Origin: Bacteroidota bacterium
Lineage (GTDB): Bacteria; CLD3; SB21
Assembly (NCBI GenBank): GCA_020438245.1
Contig: JAGQUY010000040.1
Coordinates: 1-11,965 of the forward strand
Reading direction: 5' to 3'
Length of the DNA: 11,965 nt
In this document: positions 1 through 7,032 of the stretch, piece by piece
Numbering within the stretch: the first letter of the stretch is position 1
How the letters are laid out: every line of letters begins with the position of its first letter
Position numbers and translations under genes: made by a program
The notes under the pieces: generated by a model
The model's database searches: none
Seen by the model: the letters and a program-made list of their open reading frames with translations, nothing else
What the model was told of the DNA's origin: nothing

Positions 1-3000
1 GGCGGTATATTAAAATCTACCGACCATGGTGAAACGTGGATGCCGCTTGCGTCCACAGAATCCAATACCAACTTTATTAATGTAAATCGCATTATTGTCG
101 ACCCCAACGACGAGGATCATGTTGTCGCCGCAACGAACAACGGCATATATCGCTCGACCAATGGCGGAACCTCTTGGGAAACAAGTTACTCCTCCTCGAG
201 TAGAATTCAGGATATAGATGCCAACCCCTTGAATTTCAATACTCAGTACGCGGGAACCTCACAAGGCGTTGTTCTGAAATCAGTGGACGGCGGAGTGACA
301 TGGACCGCATCGTCAGATGGCATTCTCGGCGGCCGTGTCGAATTGGCTGTTTCTCCGGTTGACACCGGTACCATTTACGCTTCCGTGCACGACGATGCGT
401 TGTACAGATCACGCGATGGTGCCGCTACTTGGAAGAAAATTGATGTCAAGACACCCGGCGGAACCGATCATTTTGATCATCTCGGCGGTCAGGGATGGTA
501 TGACAATATTGTCGCCGCCCACCCCTACGACACCAATACTGTTTTTGTCGGCGGGGTGGATATTTTCAAAATTACGGTATCCAATAGCGGAGAATTCGTG
601 GAAACGGGAATTCAAGGCATTGATACCGTTGGCACGGCTTCGTTCCTCTCGTTTACCAATTTCGGCCTTACGTACATGGGGGGTGGCATCGAAATCGGAA
701 CCAATGAAGGACTCGGAACCGCGACCGCGACCAACCTCACGCTCAATGATTTTGTAAGTGTGCAACTTCGTTTCGGACCCGGCAAGACCCAGAAGGCCCA
801 CCTTGACACAACCGAACAGCAGGGCGCCGGCCAGATTGCCAGCCAATTCCACTTCAAATCCTATGTAGATGTACCCTTTGAAGTCTGGGACATTACCAAT
901 AACAAGCAACTGATGGTAAGTTTTCGCGACGAGAATCGGGACGGCGAGTTCGATTTGAATCTCTCCAACGCCGATGGTACAACCTGCCGCGAATACATGT
1001 TCATCCATGCCGTAGACTATGATGCGAATAACCCGGATCCTAACATCATGGGCAGCGTGGGTATCAAATACAAAACGATCTATGAAATCGGTCCCAAACT
1101 TCCCGATGGTGCGACTTGGAATGGCTCAACGCTTCCCGCCTCTACGTTGACCATCAATTGGGGATCCATTGCCGTACAGCCCAGCACCATTACTGCAGTG
1201 ACGGATGCCTATGGCAGTTATCCGGGTGGGGATGCAAGCGTTCATCCCGATCAGCACAATATTGTTATCATACCGGTTAGTGCCCCGGACAATTTCAAGA
1301 TGATCAATGGTAACGACGGCGGCCTTGCCCTTTCCACCAATAGCGGCGTTTCTTTTCTCAAGAACCAAAATACCGTTCGTGGATACAACACCACGCAATT
1401 TTATGGCGTTGACAAAAAACCGGGTGCCGGTGTGTATATCGGCGGCACCCAAGACAATGGGACGTGGATATCACCTGGAAACCCTACCAGTCAATCCTCG
1501 TACACGTTTGTAATTGGCGGAGACGGATTCGACGCCGTTTGGAATTACTATGACCCAAATTTGGTCCTTGGAAGTGTCTATACCAATTCAATTCGACGTT
1601 CGACAAATGGCGGTGGAACCTTTGCAGTGTCTACGTCCGGATTGTTGGATGCCGGTGTCGAAGGAAACTCTCCCTTTACTACTCAGATAGCCAACTCCAA
1701 GAAAGAACCCAATTACGTATTCGCCATCGGGAGTCGGGGAGTTTACCGATCAACCAACTTCGGCTCCAATTGGACACTGGCAGGAATTACCAACCAGTGG
1801 GGTTACAGTCGTGACGGATGGGTCGCAGTATCCGAGTCCGATCCAAATATTGTTTGGGCAGGCAACCAGATGAGCAGCAGCGGCGCCCCTCAAGTCTCCC
1901 GTGATGGAGGTGCAACATTCACCGCTACCGCCAAATACAACGTCGCAACCTTGGGTGTCCTATCCGGTCTTTCTACACACCCGCTGGAAGACAGCACAGC
2001 CTTTGCACTCTTTTCCTTTGCTGGAAAACCGAAGATACTCCGCACGACCGATCTTGGCAATAACTGGGAGGATCTGTCCGGATTTGGAGCCAACTCGACC
2101 TCCAACAACGGTTTTCCAGATGTTGCCGTTACCAGTTTGCTTGTGATGCCGCACAACCCAAGTGAAATATGGGCCGGCACGGAAATCGGTATCTTCGTTT
2201 CTACCGACAACGGAGCAACATGGGCCTATTCCGATTTTGGACTCCCGGCAGTTTCTATTTGGGAAATGAAAATAGTCGATAAACAGGTCGTCGTTGCGAC
2301 TCATGGCAGGGGTATATGGACGGTCGATATAGCTGAATTACCGGCCACCATCATGTCTCCGAGTATTACAGTACTGTCTCAGAACAACAATGACTTGGGA
2401 ATCTATTTCAAGAACAGATCTGTCTATGATTCAACGATTATCAGAGTAAATCAGCAACGATTTATGAAGATTTATACGGGAATCAAAGACACCTCAGTGA
2501 ATTATCCCGTAACCGTCAGCGGTAATGCGAAAGTGTACGTTATCGGTTACAAAGACGGACTTCAATATCCTTCGGTTGCCAAACAGACGACTGTTGCATT
2601 TGATCCCGATATCATTGCGCCAACCCTTTCTTTGGGCGCACTGGCCACACCCGTTCTCGATGTCGTTCGCTTTGGCATAGGGGCCAATGAACCCTTGTCC
2701 AGCGCAACACTGTCGGTAAATAGTTCTTCTGTAGCGGTTCAAAAGCAGGGTGATATTTTCTTTGGTACCTACAAGATTACGGATACGCGAACGCTTTCCG
2801 TTTCCGCGACCGGACAGGACACGTCGAACAATACCTCCAACACGAGCGCATCGTTCACCGTCGCCGAGTTGGCAAAATCACTCAGCGTGGGCAAGTTCCA
2901 ATTCAAGGGAAGTGGACAAGGCTACCTTCTCGTCCATGAAGAGGACGTCACCGACCTTCCTGCAGGCTGGGCTCCAGTGGACACAAGGAAAAATCTCGTG

Positions 3001-3504
3001 GTCACTGGCTCCAACAACTTCGTCGACTTGGAAGTCTCTCTAACTGATCTGAACGAATTACGGAGCCAAGTTTCGAATTTGGACGAATCTAAGATCGGCC
3101 TCTACGCGTTCGAGGACGGTCAATGGATCTATGTGGGCGGCGAAGGACACCACGGCAAATTGAGTGCGACGACAACGGCCAAGAGTTTGGCTGCACTGTA
3201 CAACCCGGATCATATCAGTGTTCCTGCCAGCTTCACCTTGGAACAAAATTACCCCAATCCGTTCAATCCGAGCACGACGATTGCCTACTCCGTACCGAAA
3301 GCAGGTCACGTCACGATCAAAGTCTACAATGTACTTGGCCAGGAAGTCAGGACTCTGGTCAACCAGGTGAAAGACGTCGGACGCTTCAATATTCAGTGGG
3401 ATGGCAGGAATAATGCCGGTTTGCAGGTTTCCTCGGGCGTGTATCTTTACCGAATGGAGGCAGGCAGGTTTGTAAAGACGCAAAAAATGTTATTTATCAA
3501 ATAG
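1..3504 (+). CDS. Secreted Asp-box (BNR/sortilin-type) beta-propeller protein with T9SS-type C-terminal sorting domain, 5' partial
   Basis: The reading frame is open from the first base (GGIL KSTDHGETW...), so the Met at position 40 is internal and the true start and signal peptide lie upstream; 1167 residues are visible. Ten Asp-box motifs (S-x-D/N-x-G-x-x-W/F) run from base 16 to 2223, the signature of BNR/sialidase-like and VPS10/sortilin-like propellers. Two propeller landmarks, YDNIVAAHPYDTNTVFVGG and HPDQHNIVI...NGNDGG, are separated by about 230 residues that contain no Asp-box (see findings). After about 2330 come Ig-like beta-sandwich stretches, then at 3232-3501 a tail with EQNYPNPFNPSTTI, a VYNVLGQEV core, GVYLYRMEAG and a basic end (KTQKMLFIK). 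In FCB bacteria such tails direct export by T9SS and attachment to or release from the cell surface. No catalytic residues identify a glycosidase, so a binding, scaffold or unknown hydrolytic role is left open. It probably forms an operon with the lipoprotein gene 27 nt downstream. Confidence 0.9.
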   Translation, partial: GGILKSTDHGETWMPLASTESNTNFINVNRIIVDPNDEDHVVAATNNGIYRSTNGGTSWETSYSSSSRIQDIDANPLNFNTQYAGTSQGVVLKSVDGGVTWTASSDGILGGRVELAVSPVDTGTIYASVHDDALYRSRDGAATWKKIDVKTPGGTDHFDHLGGQGWYDNIVAAHPYDTNTVFVGGVDIFKITVSNSGEFVETGIQGIDTVGTASFLSFTNFGLTYMGGGIEIGTNEGLGTATATNLTLNDFVSVQLRFGPGKTQKAHLDTTEQQGAGQIASQFHFKSYVDVPFEVWDITNNKQLMVSFRDENRDGEFDLNLSNADGTTCREYMFIHAVDYDANNPDPNIMGSVGIKYKTIYEIGPKLPDGATWNGSTLPASTLTINWGSIAVQPSTITAVTDAYGSYPGGDASVHPDQHNIVIIPVSAPDNFKMINGNDGGLALSTNSGVSFLKNQNTVRGYNTTQFYGVDKKPGAGVYIGGTQDNGTWISPGNPTSQSSYTFVIGGDGFDAVWNYYDPNLVLGSVYTNSIRRSTNGGGTFAVSTSGLLDAGVEGNSPFTTQIANSKKEPNYVFAIGSRGVYRSTNFGSNWTLAGITNQWGYSRDGWVAVSESDPNIVWAGNQMSSSGAPQVSRDGGATFTATAKYNVATLGVLSGLSTHPLEDSTAFALFSFAGKPKILRTTDLGNNWEDLSGFGANSTSNNGFPDVAVTSLLVMPHNPSEIWAGTEIGIFVSTDNGATWAYSDFGLPAVSIWEMKIVDKQVVVATHGRGIWTVDIAELPATIMSPSITVLSQNNNDLGIYFKNRSVYDSTIIRVNQQRFMKIYTGIKDTSVNYPVTVSGNAKVYVIGYKDGLQYPSVAKQTTVAFDPDIIAPTLSLGALATPVLDVVRFGIGANEPLSSATLSVNSSSVAVQKQGDIFFGTYKITDTRTLSVSATGQDTSNNTSNTSASFTVAELAKSLSVGKFQFKGSGQGYLLVHEEDVTDLPAGWAPVDTRKNLVVTGSNNFVDLEVSLTDLNELRSQVSNLDESKIGLYAFEDGQWIYVGGEGHHGKLSATTTAKSLAALYNPDHISVPASFTLEQNYPNPFNPSTTIAYSVPKAGHVTIKVYNVLGQEVRTLVNQVKDVGRFNIQWDGRNNAGLQVSSGVYLYRMEAGRFVKTQKMLFIK
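16..2223 (+). repeat. Ten degenerate Asp-box (BNR) repeats within the beta-propeller gene
   Basis: Protein-level repeats of the form S-x-D/N-x-G-x-x-W/F. They lie at about 16-39 (STDHGETW), 154-177 (STNGGTSW), 280-303 (SVDGGVTW), 409-432 (SRDGAATW), 1333-1356 (STNSGVSF), 1600-1623 (STNGGGTF), 1750-1773 (STNFGSNW), 1897-1920 (SRDGGATF), 2044-2067 (TTDLGNNW) and 2200-2223 (STDNGATW). The first four and last five are spaced about 105-150 nt apart (one or two blades apart), while the 432-1333 gap is far too long for one blade. The Asp-box is a structural beta-hairpin turn in propeller blades, not an active site. The DNA itself is not a tandem repeat, so this is old duplication rather than a recombination-active array. 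Confidence 0.85.
3232..3501 (+). other. T9SS-type (Por secretion / FlgD-Ig-like) C-terminal sorting domain
   Basis: The last 90 residues of the propeller protein begin FTLEQNYPNPFNPSTTIAYS and continue with VTIKVYNVLGQEV, a WDGRNNAG turn and GVYLYRMEAGRF, ending in a short basic tail. This is the classic type A sorting module of FCB-group secreted proteins, often annotated as 'T9SS type A sorting domain' or FlgD-Ig-like. It predicts that the protein crosses the outer membrane through a type IX system and that the tail is removed or used for anchoring. No T9SS machinery genes lie in the window, so the presence of the system is inferred. Confidence 0.88.
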
Positions 3505-3531
3505 AAATTCATTAAGCAGGAGATACATCTC

Positions 3532-4095
3532 ATGTTCAGAAAACTTGTTTTATCTCTGATCGCATTTGCCCTGATGAGCGGATGCGGTGGAGGCGGCAAA
3601 AAGGTCAGCATCACAAAGGCCAATGCGAAATTTACGAATGGTGATTACAGTACCGCGCTGGAGAACTATATCGATTTGATTCCATCCCAAGGTGTTCCTG
3701 CTGTGGTGGGCGCCGGATGGTGTTCTCTACGGCTCAATAACTCAAGCCAAGCAGACAGTTTCTTCACAACGATCGCCGGCTCAATCACGCCGGAAGGAAA
3801 TGCCGGCTGGAGTTTCGCGTTGTGGGCTTTGAATAATCCAACAACTGCGCTGGCCAAAGCCAATGCGGTTCTTGCGGCAGATGCCAATTTTAGCTTCAGT
3901 CTCGATCCCAGAATTGATAAGGATGATATTGTCTGGATCCAGGCGGCCTGTTATTTGCAAATGGCCGATTACACCAACTGCCTTGCGAAAATCAAAGTGC
4001 TGGAGCCGTCCTATTCTTATACGTTGAGTGGGAACAATTACACGGATTCAACCACTTTGTTGGCTAAACTGCAGTCGCTGGGTGCGGCCAGCTAG
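3532..4095 (+). CDS. Small TPR-like lipoprotein
   Basis: A 187-aa protein with a lipoprotein signal peptide: positively charged start (MFRK), hydrophobic core, and a lipobox ending MSGC with the lipidated Cys at residue 18, followed by a glycine linker (GGGG) and KK. There is no Asp after the Cys, compatible with outer-membrane rather than inner-membrane retention. The mature part is helical: residues about 28-50 (ANAKFTNGDYSTALENYIDL) read like one TPR helix pair, and about 139-153 (ACYLQMADYTNCLAKI) like another. No enzymatic motif is seen. A good ribosome site (AGGAG, 9 nt before the ATG) sets the start. It follows the T9SS-tailed propeller gene by 27 nt and is closed by a strong terminator, so the two probably share a transcript; an envelope adaptor role for the secreted protein is speculative. 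Confidence 0.85.
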   Translation: MFRKLVLSLIAFALMSGCGGGGKKVSITKANAKFTNGDYSTALENYIDLIPSQGVPAVVGAGWCSLRLNNSSQADSFFTTIAGSITPEGNAGWSFALWALNNPTTALAKANAVLAADANFSFSLDPRIDKDDIVWIQAACYLQMADYTNCLAKIKVLEPSYSYTLSGNNYTDSTTLLAKLQSLGAAS

Positions 4096-4120
4096 TCTTC
4101 TCTGCTGGATTTACACAACG

Positions 4121-4152
4121 GGCTGTTCCTCATACGAGGAACAGCCTTTTTT
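4121..4152 (+). terminator. Rho-independent terminator after the propeller-lipoprotein unit
   Basis: A perfect 11-bp stem (GGCTGTTCCTC / GAGGAACAGCC) with a 4-nt ATAC loop is followed directly by six T residues. It starts 25 nt after the lipoprotein stop codon. On the opposite strand the hairpin is not followed by a T-run, so it should act only on + strand transcripts. Confidence 0.93.
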
Positions 4153-4189
4153 ATGTCATGATGAAGAAATGGAGGCGTTACTTTATTGC

Positions 4190-4206
4190 GACGCAATCTT
4201 TGCGTC
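4190..4206. other. Short perfect hairpin in the convergent intergenic region
   Basis: GACGCAA / TTGCGTC form a 7-bp inverted repeat with a 3-nt loop, located between the + strand terminator and the 3' end of the - strand secreted-protein gene. Neither strand has a T-run after it, so it is at best a weak or Rho-assisted 3'-end structure for the - strand gene. Apart from this and the terminator, the 140-nt gap holds nothing recognisable. Confidence 0.35.
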
Positions 4207-4235
4207 AATGAGGAGATACCCGGGACGTAGTAATC

Positions 4236-4628
4236 TTACTGAATTCTTTTAATAATACCGTCTTTGATCTCGAACTGACCCGGACCTATTTTGAAGGTGT
4301 TTCGTTTCCGAACTGCAGCTTCCCCTTTGGCATTCTGCCCGCTGTACGCGAGTGACTCAAACAAAGCGTTGACCTCAACATCCAGCTTCAACGTCTGGTT
4401 CATCTTGAGAACCGTATATCCTTTTTGCGCCCAAGCCGACATATCTCCGGCGTTCGTATTGTCAAATTGTTTGAGTCTCGCAGCTGAATTGTCCTGCATC
4501 TGCTTCCATTCCGCATCGGTAATTCTCTTTCGCGATTTGAGCACGTCGGTGTTGTACGCCGAATCTTGAGCAGACAAACTGCCGCTTAGAACAGATAATA
4601 ATAAAGCAATGCCCGCAAACGCTTTCAT
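4236..4628 (-). CDS. Small secreted protein of unknown function
   Basis: A 130-aa protein with a clear Sec signal peptide: MKAF, hydrophobic core AGIALLLSVLSGS, and a likely cleavage after LSA (before QDSAYN). The start is fixed by a strong ribosome site, AAGGAG, 5 nt before the ATG. The mature part of about 110 residues is charged and has no cysteine or membrane segment: a helical first half (residues about 30-60, with DAEWKQMQDNSAARLKQF) is followed by a segment likely to be beta-rich (GYTVLKMNQTLKLDVEVNALFESLAYSG) and a lysine-rich end (FKIGPGQFEIKDGIIKRIQ). I do not recognise the family. The gene diverges from the PP2C phosphatase gene across 131 nt and appears to be transcribed alone. 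Periplasmic location is inferred from the signal peptide. Confidence 0.8.
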   Translation of the reverse strand: MKAFAGIALLLSVLSGSLSAQDSAYNTDVLKSRKRITDAEWKQMQDNSAARLKQFDNTNAGDMSAWAQKGYTVLKMNQTLKLDVEVNALFESLAYSGQNAKGEAAVRKRNTFKIGPGQFEIKDGIIKRIQ

Positions 4629-4648
4629 AGAATCTCCTTGTTTGATCT

Positions 4649-4679
4649 CAAAGGTAGACGATGTTCAATAAAAAGTCAA
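4649..4679 (-). promoter_or_regulatory. Candidate promoter of the small secreted protein gene, with a Bacteroidota-like TAnnTTTG element
   Basis: Read on the - strand, TTGACT (4679-4674) is separated by 17 nt from TACCTTTG (4656-4649). The downstream element is a poor match to TATAAT but fits the TAnnTTTG -7 consensus described for Bacteroides sigma-A promoters, and the upstream element supplies the TTG core. The start codon at 4628 lies about 20 nt downstream of the element, leaving a short leader containing the AAGGAG ribosome site. Prediction by eye only. Confidence 0.45.
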
Positions 4680-4703
4680 CGCTGGATTCCAATGTCTTCC
4701 GCC

Positions 4704-4732
4704 TTGATTTAAGCCGTCTTTTTATTTAAAAT
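4704..4732 (+). promoter_or_regulatory. Candidate sigma-70-like promoter of the PP2C phosphatase gene
   Basis: TTGATT (4704-4709), a 17-nt spacer and TAAAAT (4727-4732, five of six matches to TATAAT) lie 27 nt before the ATG at 4760. The surrounding AT-rich stretch is the only such region nearby. The gene's ribosome site is weak (GGGG about 10 nt before the ATG), so expression may be modest. Confidence 0.4.
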
Positions 4733-4759
4733 AAACCTTAAATCCTTGGGGTATTCTCC

Positions 4760-5500
4760 ATGAAACTGCGTGTCGCAAGTATTTCAGACCGTGGGCTGAA
4801 TCCTAATCGTACCCACAACGAAGATTCCTATCTGGTCGCCGACCCGCTGTTTATTGTGGCGGATGGGCTTGGCGGAGAGCTGGCCGGCGAAGTTGCGAGC
4901 AACATGACCATCGAAAAGTTCAAGGATTTCTTCGAGGATGCGACGCGTGAGAACGGACTGTCGGCGCCGTCGGAGTTGAAGACCTTGGAAAAATCGGTCA
5001 AACGGGTCAATGCGGTGGTTCACTCGGAAGCTCAAAAACCCGAATACCACAATATGGGATCGACGCTTTCCATTCTCTACTTTTTTCAGCAGCACTCCCT
5101 GGTCGGGCATGTGGGAGACAGTAAAATTTACCGGGTGCGCAATGACGAGTTTGAGCAGTTGACTAAGGATCAGAGTATCGTACAGCAGATGATTGATCGG
5201 GGTATAATCAGTCCGGAGCAGGCACGGCGGCATCCAATGCGAAACGTCTTACTGAGCTGTATCGCTCACAAACCCGACGTCGACGTCTATCTGAAAGACA
5301 GCGACGTTCAGATCAATGATTTTTATATGCTTTGTTCGGATGGGGTATCGGAATATGTCAATAGTGATGACATACGCGCCTTCGCCCGCGGGGGCAAATC
5401 GCCTGAGGAAATCTGTCAGGAAATCAAGGACATGGTCTATGAAGGCGGCGCCATGGACAATCTGACGGCCATCATCATCCTCGTCGATTCTCTCGACTAA
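4760..5500 (+). CDS. PP2C-family (PPM) serine/threonine protein phosphatase, PrpC/Stp1 type
   Basis: A 246-aa single-domain PP2C phosphatase, the usual length for bacterial PrpC/Stp-like enzymes, expected in the cytoplasm because no signal or membrane segment is seen. These enzymes remove phosphate from Ser/Thr residues, usually opposing Hanks-type kinases, and use two Mn2+/Mg2+ ions. The motifs are complete: NEDS (residues 20-23), VADGLGG with Asp35-Gly36, GST (100-102), VGHVGDSKIYRV (115-126), LTKDQS (134-139), CSDGVSEYV with Asp194 (192-200), and DNLT with Asp233 (233-236). The metal-binding acidic residues (Asp22, Asp35, Asp194, Asp233) are all kept, so an active enzyme is expected. No kinase gene is in view. 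Its stop codon TAA overlaps the stop of the convergent CcmD-like gene. Confidence 0.93.
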   Translation: MKLRVASISDRGLNPNRTHNEDSYLVADPLFIVADGLGGELAGEVASNMTIEKFKDFFEDATRENGLSAPSELKTLEKSVKRVNAVVHSEAQKPEYHNMGSTLSILYFFQQHSLVGHVGDSKIYRVRNDEFEQLTKDQSIVQQMIDRGIISPEQARRHPMRNVLLSCIAHKPDVDVYLKDSDVQINDFYMLCSDGVSEYVNSDDIRAFARGGKSPEEICQEIKDMVYEGGAMDNLTAIIILVDSLD

Positions 5501-5649
5501 TTTCCTTTCTGTTTCTCCGCAAGCAACGTCCGAAGACGCTGAATATCCTCCATCATTTCCTTCTGACGTTTGGTCATCCGGTAGATGTAATAAAACAAAA
5601 GCGCCCAAATAATGGCAAAGGCGGCAAACAAATACGGCATGTTATCCAT
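5497..5649 (-). CDS. CcmD-family small membrane protein
   Basis: A 50-aa protein beginning MDNMPYLFAAFAIIWALLFYY, then IYRMTKRQKEMMEDIQRLRT and a short polar end. One membrane helix (about residues 6-23) is followed by a basic, amphipathic helix likely to form a coiled coil. The pattern xYLFAAxAIIWxLLF-Y-R-x-x-R/KRQ matches the short CcmD-family proteins of non-proteobacterial genomes; proteobacterial CcmD helps release heme-loaded CcmE from the CcmABC complex during cytochrome c maturation. The ribosome site AAGGAG sits 4 nt before the ATG and overlaps the stop codon of the upstream gene, which indicates translational coupling; the second Met (residue 4) is a less well spaced alternative start. 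The gene is the last of the gyrase-rex cluster and its stop overlaps the phosphatase stop by 3 nt on the other strand. No other cytochrome maturation gene is visible, so the role is assigned by similarity of pattern only. Confidence 0.75.
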   Translation of the reverse strand: MDNMPYLFAAFAIIWALLFYYIYRMTKRQKEMMEDIQRLRTLLAEKQKGN

Positions 5650-5653
5650 GGAT

Positions 5654-5660
5654 CTCCTTA
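5654..5660 (-). promoter_or_regulatory. Shine-Dalgarno of the CcmD-like gene fused to the preceding stop codon
   Basis: On the - strand the sequence TAAGGAG contains both the TAA stop of the 454-aa gene and the AAGGAG ribosome site of the 50-aa gene, whose ATG follows after 4 nt. A terminating ribosome is thus placed on the next initiation site. This supports the small gene as real despite its length. Confidence 0.75.
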
Positions 5661-7022
5661 TTCGGCCAATTCAGGTGGGTAATAACGGGCATAGACAATG
5701 TCACTCAGTCGGATGGCTTCCTTGCTGTACGGGTCAAACTCAAGGGAAGCCAACGTGTCGTCCAGAATGGCAATCGCTTCCTTCCAAGTTTTGGTTCGAT
5801 TGATCAAGCTGATGAAATCGTTGTAGGCCTCACCATCTGTCTTGAAAATCGTCGAGATGATTATTTTCTCGTCCTTGGGGGTAATCAGCATCTGCAACAA
5901 CACGAGATGATCGCTTTCTTTGAGATCCGTCAACTTGATTGCCGCCGTATCATCTGAAAACCCCGATGTCAGATCTTCTTTATTGAACTCACCTGTCACA
6001 TCCGACGGCGACTTAATGACCGGGGTCTTGACCGGTTCTTTGGACTGGTGATCGGCCGATCTGGCTTGGAGTTGGTCTGTCGAATCCTTTTTGGGCTTCT
6101 CAGCAATAATCTTGTCGATATCTATGATTTCCGCGCTGTCCTCGGAAAGCGTTTCTTCGATGACTGTCTTTGTTGTGTCCGCTTTTTTTGAAGCTGCCTG
6201 AACCCTGACCGCCGCCGCCGCTTTCTCCACCCGCAAAGGAACCGCCTTCTTTTGTTTCAGGATATTGAATCGGTTGAGAACCTGACGAAGGCCGTATATA
6301 TTGATCCGGTCGGAACCGAGTTCTTTTTCAATATTGAGCGCCACATCATAGTCGCGCAAACTCGGGTCTTGAAATGCCTTCATGAGAATTTCGGTATCGA
6401 TCGTACTGGTGGTTTTCCCTTCGATATCGTTGATTTCTTTCATGATAAGACCACAGAGCTTCAAAACATTATCCAGATTATCACCAAACAGGCTTTGATT
6501 GATCTCGGTAATGAGCAATCCAAGCTGACCGCGCGTGAGATGGGTTATAGCCTTGGCTTGTGCGTACCTCTCCAAGGCATCCGGATAGTACCTGAATTTC
6601 TCAAATTCCCTGAATTTGGCAACAATATCAGAGACTTTACGGGCTGTGGCCTCCTCAAAAAGCAGGCTTTCAATGGTTGCCAACGGCTGTACGAGATATC
6701 GTAGCTTCGTAAACAGGGTATCCCTCATGATTTTTTCGATGTCACTCTTGGGAATCATGAAGTTCTTTTTCAGATCGTCCACGAGGCGTGCAACACTCTT
6801 TTTCACCGCATCGGATTCATAGGGCAACATGGAGCCTTCGGGCGGCGTCTGAAGACGCTCAGCTTCCCTCTGAAAAATATCTTCGTATCGAAGCTGGAAG
6901 ATTCTTCGGATGGTCTCGTCAGACGTTTCTCGCGTAATCTCGAAGTAGGACCACTGACCCTGCTCTGAAGAGATATTCGCTTGAAGCGTGGCCAAAACCT
7001 GGTCTACAATTTTTTCGAACAT
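5658..7022 (-). CDS. Unknown helical cytoplasmic protein (454 aa) in the gyrase-rex cluster
   Basis: I do not recognise this family. The start chosen is the ATG at 7022 (MFEKIVDQVL), because a ribosome site (TAGGAGAG) lies just upstream and overlaps the rex stop; the frame extends 45 residues further up but that part lies inside rex. Three regions are visible. Residues about 1-257 are mostly helical and charged, with motifs such as QLRYEDIFQREAERL, LFTKLRYLVQPLATIESLLF and FREFEKFRYYPDALERYAQA. Residues about 258-365 are a low-complexity linker rich in Lys, Ala, Asp, Ser and Thr. Residues about 366-454 form a second compact helical part with YNDFISLINRTKTWKEAIAIL and a Tyr-rich end (DPYSKEAIRLSDIVYARYYPPE). 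No signal peptide, membrane segment, nucleotide-binding loop or catalytic motif is seen, suggesting a scaffold or protein-binding role in the cytoplasm. It is probably coupled to rex (7-nt gap) and to the CcmD-like gene. Confidence 0.82.
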   Translation of the reverse strand: MFEKIVDQVLATLQANISSEQGQWSYFEITRETSDETIRRIFQLRYEDIFQREAERLQTPPEGSMLPYESDAVKKSVARLVDDLKKNFMIPKSDIEKIMRDTLFTKLRYLVQPLATIESLLFEEATARKVSDIVAKFREFEKFRYYPDALERYAQAKAITHLTRGQLGLLITEINQSLFGDNLDNVLKLCGLIMKEINDIEGKTTSTIDTEILMKAFQDPSLRDYDVALNIEKELGSDRINIYGLRQVLNRFNILKQKKAVPLRVEKAAAAVRVQAASKKADTTKTVIEETLSEDSAEIIDIDKIIAEKPKKDSTDQLQARSADHQSKEPVKTPVIKSPSDVTGEFNKEDLTSGFSDDTAAIKLTDLKESDHLVLLQMLITPKDEKIIISTIFKTDGEAYNDFISLINRTKTWKEAIAILDDTLASLEFDPYSKEAIRLSDIVYARYYPPELAE

Positions 7023-7024
7023 GA

Positions 7025-7032
7025 CTCTCCTA
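7025..7032 (-). promoter_or_regulatory. Shine-Dalgarno of the 454-aa gene overlapping the rex stop codon
   Basis: The - strand reads TAGGAGAG, where TAG is the rex stop and AGGAG the ribosome site, 4 nt before the ATG at 7022. It decides the start of the downstream gene and repeats the stop-over-SD arrangement used for the next gene in the cluster. Confidence 0.72.

Noticed and set aside
409..1008. 199-codon - strand frame inside the propeller gene
   Set aside because: It is opposite well-supported Asp-box coding sequence and has no recognisable domain or ribosome site.
4190..4206. 7-bp hairpin as an intrinsic terminator for the - strand secreted-protein gene
   Set aside because: There is no T-run after the stem on either strand; it is listed only as a weak structure.
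4028..4252. 74-codon + strand frame covering the lipoprotein end and terminator
   Set aside because: It overlaps the lipoprotein in another frame and runs through the terminator hairpin; the product is cysteine-rich nonsense without a ribosome site.
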